From: an uncultured Eubacterium sp.
GTDB lineage: Bacteria > Bacillota_A > Clostridia > Lachnospirales > Lachnospiraceae
Assembly: GCA_947653505.1 (NCBI GenBank)
Contig: CANTHI010000021.1
Span: 1-16,332 of the forward strand
DNA: 16,332 bases
Reading direction: 5' to 3'
The notes beneath the pieces were generated by a model that did not search any database, was not told the origin of the DNA, and saw only the letters and a program-made list of their open reading frames with translations. Within the stretch, counting starts at the first letter, position 1; each line of letters begins with the position of its first letter. Made by a program: the position numbers and the translations under genes. Shown piece by piece: positions 14,243-16,332 of the stretch.

Positions 14243-15739
14243 TCAGCTTTCCAATGCCGCCGCACCCAGCACGGCAATACCATTTTCCTGATAAAATCCC
14301 ATCGCATCATCTACCATCCGGTGCGTGGTACGCCCAATCCTGCATACCATCATTACGGTTCCCACATCCGCCAGTATGTCCCACGCAGAAGCATCCTGCC
14401 CTGTATTTTCTGCAAATACCGCATCGATCCCCCATTGCCGCAGCTGGCTGATCATACTGTCCATACACGCTTTTTCCTCCGTATCCGGCAAAAAATCAGC
14501 CGCAAGGCAGAGCCTTGATATGTTCTGTCTGCTGCAGGAAAACCGTATACGGTACAAAAGCTGTTCCTTCTGCCGTTCATAAACATCCTCTCCGGTACTG
14601 TCCTTTTTCCGGCTACCCGGAGGACAGACGGTGCCATAAAACGGGAATGTATAATTCAGCCGGAACTCTCCGGCGCTTTTTACTGTATCGCAAAGCAGAT
14701 ACCAGCCCGTATACACTGCGCCATATACAAAAATCCCTCCAAAAAATCCAAACAGAACATACAGCAGACTGACCCGCCCTCTTATTTCTTCCGGATTCTG
14801 TCCGGATACCTGTCCGTCTGTGTCCGGATTCTGACCGGCCTCCTGTTCCTCTGTGTCCGGATTCTGTCCGGTCACGCTTTCTGACCCGGATTCTGCTGCG
14901 GCATACAGTGCCTTCTGCGTATCGTCAAAGGCTTCTTTCATGGTTTTTAAATTTTCCTGATCGGATGCCAGAAGCATCCGCTTCTCCCGCTGCCACGACA
15001 GCAGGTCGCTGTCTGCCCGTTCTTTCGTCTCGCTGCCCAGCAGGATCAGTGTATGCCCGGCACATTCCTTTTTCACAGCCGGATGGTACGCTTCCAGTAT
15101 TGTCCGGATATCTGCGGCAAGCGCTTCCGCCATCTGCTGGTCACTTCCCGTTACATCCACGGATAAAAGTACACCGGAACGTGCATAGCCTTCCTCATCT
15201 GTATAAGTACCGCCTGCCTTTTGTGCAGCCTGATACAGCTCGGACAAAAACCGGCGCTCCAAATGCTCCATTCTGCTGTCTGTTTTGCAGATATCTTCGG
15301 CAGCCCTGTCGCCAGCCAGATAATCCAGATATTTTTCCACAATCTTCTGTGTCATCCACCCATCCGCGCCCTCAATCCGGAAAATAAGCTGTACTGTATT
15401 TTTATGGTAAGGATCCATCTGCATCAGTACAGAATTTTTTATATATTCTTCCAGCTCCGCCGTCTCCGCTGCCAGCTGACAGGCTGCTGCCACGCCCCGT
15501 TTCTGCTCTTCTTTTGTTAGCGGGACAGGCTCTGCTTCTTCCTCAGATGGCTCTGTCTGTACCGCCACCTCATCTTCGTCTGTATGTTTACTGATCAGAC
15601 TGCTGCCCACACCTGCAAGAACAGCAGAAACCAGTGCGCATACCGCTATCCGTTTCCACTGCCTGCCCAGTCTGTGCAGCAGATCCAGCAGGTCCGTCTC
15701 TGTTTCCTGCGTCCGTTTCCAGGAACACTCCCTGTTCAT
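14243..15739 (-). CDS. Wzz-like chain-length protein with degenerate CpsD-like C-terminal domain
   Basis: A 498-residue membrane protein with the polysaccharide co-polymerase layout. A cytoplasmic N-terminus (TDLLDLLHRLGRQWKRI) leads to TM1 at about 31-49, a large extracellular domain to about 322, and TM2 at about 323-349 (VSLLYVLFGFFGGIFVYGAV). The C-terminal region (350-498) has the shape of a BY-kinase-type domain: a strand near RLCLAADF, then WDILADVGTVMMVCRIGRTT and a closing IAVLGAAALE. However, I find no Walker A GKS/GKT motif and no C-terminal tyrosine cluster. It is therefore probably a non-catalytic domain, perhaps a docking module for a kinase encoded elsewhere. An AAAAAGGAG site precedes the ATG. 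It is the first structural gene after the regulator and should control polymer length. An 11-residue repeat lies just before TM2. Confidence 0.82.
   Translation of the reverse strand: MNRECSWKRTQETETDLLDLLHRLGRQWKRIAVCALVSAVLAGVGSSLISKHTDEDEVAVQTEPSEEEAEPVPLTKEEQKRGVAAACQLAAETAELEEYIKNSVLMQMDPYHKNTVQLIFRIEGADGWMTQKIVEKYLDYLAGDRAAEDICKTDSRMEHLERRFLSELYQAAQKAGGTYTDEEGYARSGVLLSVDVTGSDQQMAEALAADIRTILEAYHPAVKKECAGHTLILLGSETKERADSDLLSWQREKRMLLASDQENLKTMKEAFDDTQKALYAAAESGSESVTGQNPDTEEQEAGQNPDTDGQVSGQNPEEIRGRVSLLYVLFGFFGGIFVYGAVYTGWYLLCDTVKSAGEFRLNYTFPFYGTVCPPGSRKKDSTGEDVYERQKEQLLYRIRFSCSRQNISRLCLAADFLPDTEEKACMDSMISQLRQWGIDAVFAENTGQDASAWDILADVGTVMMVCRIGRTTHRMVDDAMGFYQENGIAVLGAAALES
14792..14869. repeat. 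33-bp in-gene repeat encoding GQNPDT units
   Basis: Inside the Wzz-like gene, two consecutive 33-bp units (14837-14869 and 14804-14836) and a third partial unit (14792-14803 onwards) encode GQNPDTEEQEA, GQNPDTDGQVS and GQNPEE. The plus-strand core is TCCGGATTCTG. The repeats lie on the outer face just before the second membrane helix (residues about 291-318) and would form a flexible acidic stalk. The unit length keeps the frame. Confidence 0.85.
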
Positions 15740-15787
15740 CTACCCTGTCTCCTTTTTGGTAACATTTCCAATATCGAAACGTCCCGT

Positions 15788-16135
15788 TCACGCTTCGTTC
15801 ATGATCTCTGCCACGGACTTCATGATCCTGATATACATGGAATAACTGTCTGCATTCTTCTCCGGTTTTTTCTCAGATGTATTTGTATTCCACATATCCA
15901 GGACAGCGTCCGAAAAATGCGCCCTGCCCCAGAGCAGCGCGTCAGCGTCCGTCTCCAGAGCCTGACAGATACTGACAAATGTCTCCAGACTCATAATTCT
16001 GGAGCCACGCTCAATATGTCCCAGAAAAGACATGCTGATCCCGCATTTTTCTGCCAGCATATTCTGTGACCAGCCTTTTGTCTTCCGGACCTGACGGATC
16101 CTCATTCCTAATTTGCCATAATCCAGTTCCCGCAT
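15788..16135 (-). CDS. XRE-family helix-turn-helix regulator
   Basis: A 115-residue DNA-binding protein that opens the operon. Residues about 8-62 form a Cro/CI-type HTH: LGMRIRQVRKTKGWSQNMLA, then EKCGISMSFLGHIERGSRIM and LETFVSICQALETDADALLW, the standard five-helix HTH_3 pattern. The remaining 50 residues have no recognisable domain and may serve for dimerisation or ligand sensing. The frame stays open to 16282, but that extension would cross the terminator and promoter region. The ATG at 16135 has GAGGAAGG just upstream and places the HTH at the usual distance. The Wzz-like gene follows after 48 bases, so the protein most likely controls this operon. A perfect palindrome 45-75 bases upstream is a natural candidate operator, suggesting autoregulation (inference). 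Confidence 0.9.
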   Translation of the reverse strand: MRELDYGKLGMRIRQVRKTKGWSQNMLAEKCGISMSFLGHIERGSRIMSLETFVSICQALETDADALLWGRAHFSDAVLDMWNTNTSEKKPEKNADSYSMYIRIMKSVAEIMNEA

Positions 16136-16179
16136 AATCCCTTCCTCTTTTCTTCCATAGCTGTATTGCACTATCACAT

Positions 16180-16210
16180 AACATAACATTTTATAAGAAA
16201 ATGTTATGTT
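16180..16210. promoter_or_regulatory. Perfect 13-bp inverted repeat in the operon promoter region, candidate operator
   Basis: AACATAACATTTT at 16180-16192 and its exact complement AAAATGTTATGTT at 16198-16210 are separated by five bases. The site is AT-rich, as expected for a promoter. A minus-strand TATAAA lies at 16195-16190 and a TTGCAA at 16215-16210, but their spacing (14) is too short for a confident sigma-A promoter call. The palindrome lies between the upstream terminator and the regulator gene, so the operon promoter must lie in or near it. A dimeric XRE protein commonly binds such a site. Confidence 0.6.
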
Positions 16211-16221
16211 TGCAATCATAC

Positions 16222-16261
16222 AAAAAAAGCCGGAACCCGTTGATTTATGCGGCTTCCGGCT
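16222..16261 (-). terminator. Rho-independent terminator of an upstream gene
   Basis: On the minus strand, AGCCGGAA (16261-16254) pairs with TTCCGGCT (16235-16228). An inner three-pair extension lies beyond one mismatch, and a run of seven T (16228-16222) follows immediately. This is a standard intrinsic terminator for leftward transcription entering from beyond the right edge. It separates that unit from the polysaccharide operon, whose promoter lies just downstream. Confidence 0.85.
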
Positions 16262-16296
16262 ATATGTAAAAACAAACGCCATTTGTTTTTACATAT
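16262..16296. repeat. Perfect 15-bp inverted repeat with five-base loop
   Basis: ATATGTAAAAACAAA at 16262-16276 is exactly complementary to TTTGTTTTTACATAT at 16282-16296, with CGCCA between. The stem is AT-rich and directly abuts the terminator hairpin. It may be an RNA-stabilising 3' hairpin of the upstream transcript or a protein-binding palindrome. I see no T-run that would make it a terminator by itself. Confidence 0.7.
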
Positions 16297-16332
16297 TAAA
16301 ATCCAGTGGAACATGCTCCCTGTATTTGTTTT
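16289..16332 (-). CDS. Possible C-terminal end of an upstream gene (13 codons)
   Basis: Reading leftward from the right edge, one frame gives NKYREHVPLDFNM and then TAA at 16289-16291, followed by the hairpin and the intrinsic terminator. That order is what the 3' end of a leftward gene should look like, since a terminator here needs an upstream transcript. Thirteen residues are too few to identify a family, and another frame is also open through this stretch. Confidence 0.3.
   Translation of the reverse strand, partial: NKYREHVPLDFNM

Noticed and set aside
16180..16296. Invertible promoter (phase-variable switch) bounded by the inverted repeats
   Set aside because: The two palindromes differ in sequence, and each has only a five-base spacer. 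They cannot serve as a pair of recombination sites, and no recombinase gene is present.
16309..16320. LexA-box-like GGAACATGCTCC
   Set aside because: It does not fit the GAAC-N4-GTTC core, and it lies in what is probably the end of a coding region.

Overview
The window is one polysaccharide (capsule/EPS) biosynthesis operon. Every supported gene lies on the minus strand, so transcription runs from the right edge (about 16.2 kb) to the left edge, where the last gene is cut off. Tight spacing, short overlaps and strong AGGAG-type ribosome binding sites suggest a Gram-positive Firmicute, most likely a Lachnospiraceae/Clostridia gut-type genome. The EpsG-type polymerase, TuaG-like glycosyltransferase and Wzz protein fused to a degenerate CpsD-like domain agree with that. 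I see no lipid A or LPS-core gene. The taxonomic call is an inference.

Right to left: a possible 3' tail of an unrelated upstream gene and a minus-strand intrinsic terminator (16222-16261); a perfect palindrome in the promoter region (16180-16210); an XRE-type regulator; a Wzz-like chain-length protein; a PglF/CapD-type UDP-GlcNAc 4,6-dehydratase; and a GT2 glycosyltransferase. Next comes a heptose block: GmhA, a GT9 heptosyltransferase-like enzyme, a second GT2 gene broken by an in-frame amber codon, a tandem-repeat tract, bifunctional HldE and HldD. Then follow an EpsG-like polymerase, a Wzx flippase, a PglE-like aminotransferase, a PglC-like initiating phosphoglycosyl transferase, a TuaG-like GT2 and the start of a nucleotide-sugar dehydrogenase.

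Together the genes describe a Wzx/Wzy-type pathway. PglF and PglE would make a UDP-4-amino-4,6-dideoxy sugar (bacillosamine branch), and the PglC-like enzyme would put the first sugar phosphate on undecaprenyl phosphate. The GTs would extend the unit with, among others, a heptose from ADP-heptose (GmhA, HldE, HldD; no GmhB phosphatase in the window) and probably a uronic acid from the dehydrogenase. Wzx would flip the unit, the EpsG-like protein polymerise it, and the Wzz-like protein set chain length.

The most unusual points are a nearly complete ADP-heptose pathway inside a Gram-positive-style EPS operon, and the stretch at 8.1-9.6 kb. There an amber-interrupted glycosyltransferase, an 18-bp-unit repeat array encoding Q/N-rich hexapeptides, and hldE all share one reading frame, separated only by single stop codons. 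A fragment of the same repeat sits at the start of gmhA.
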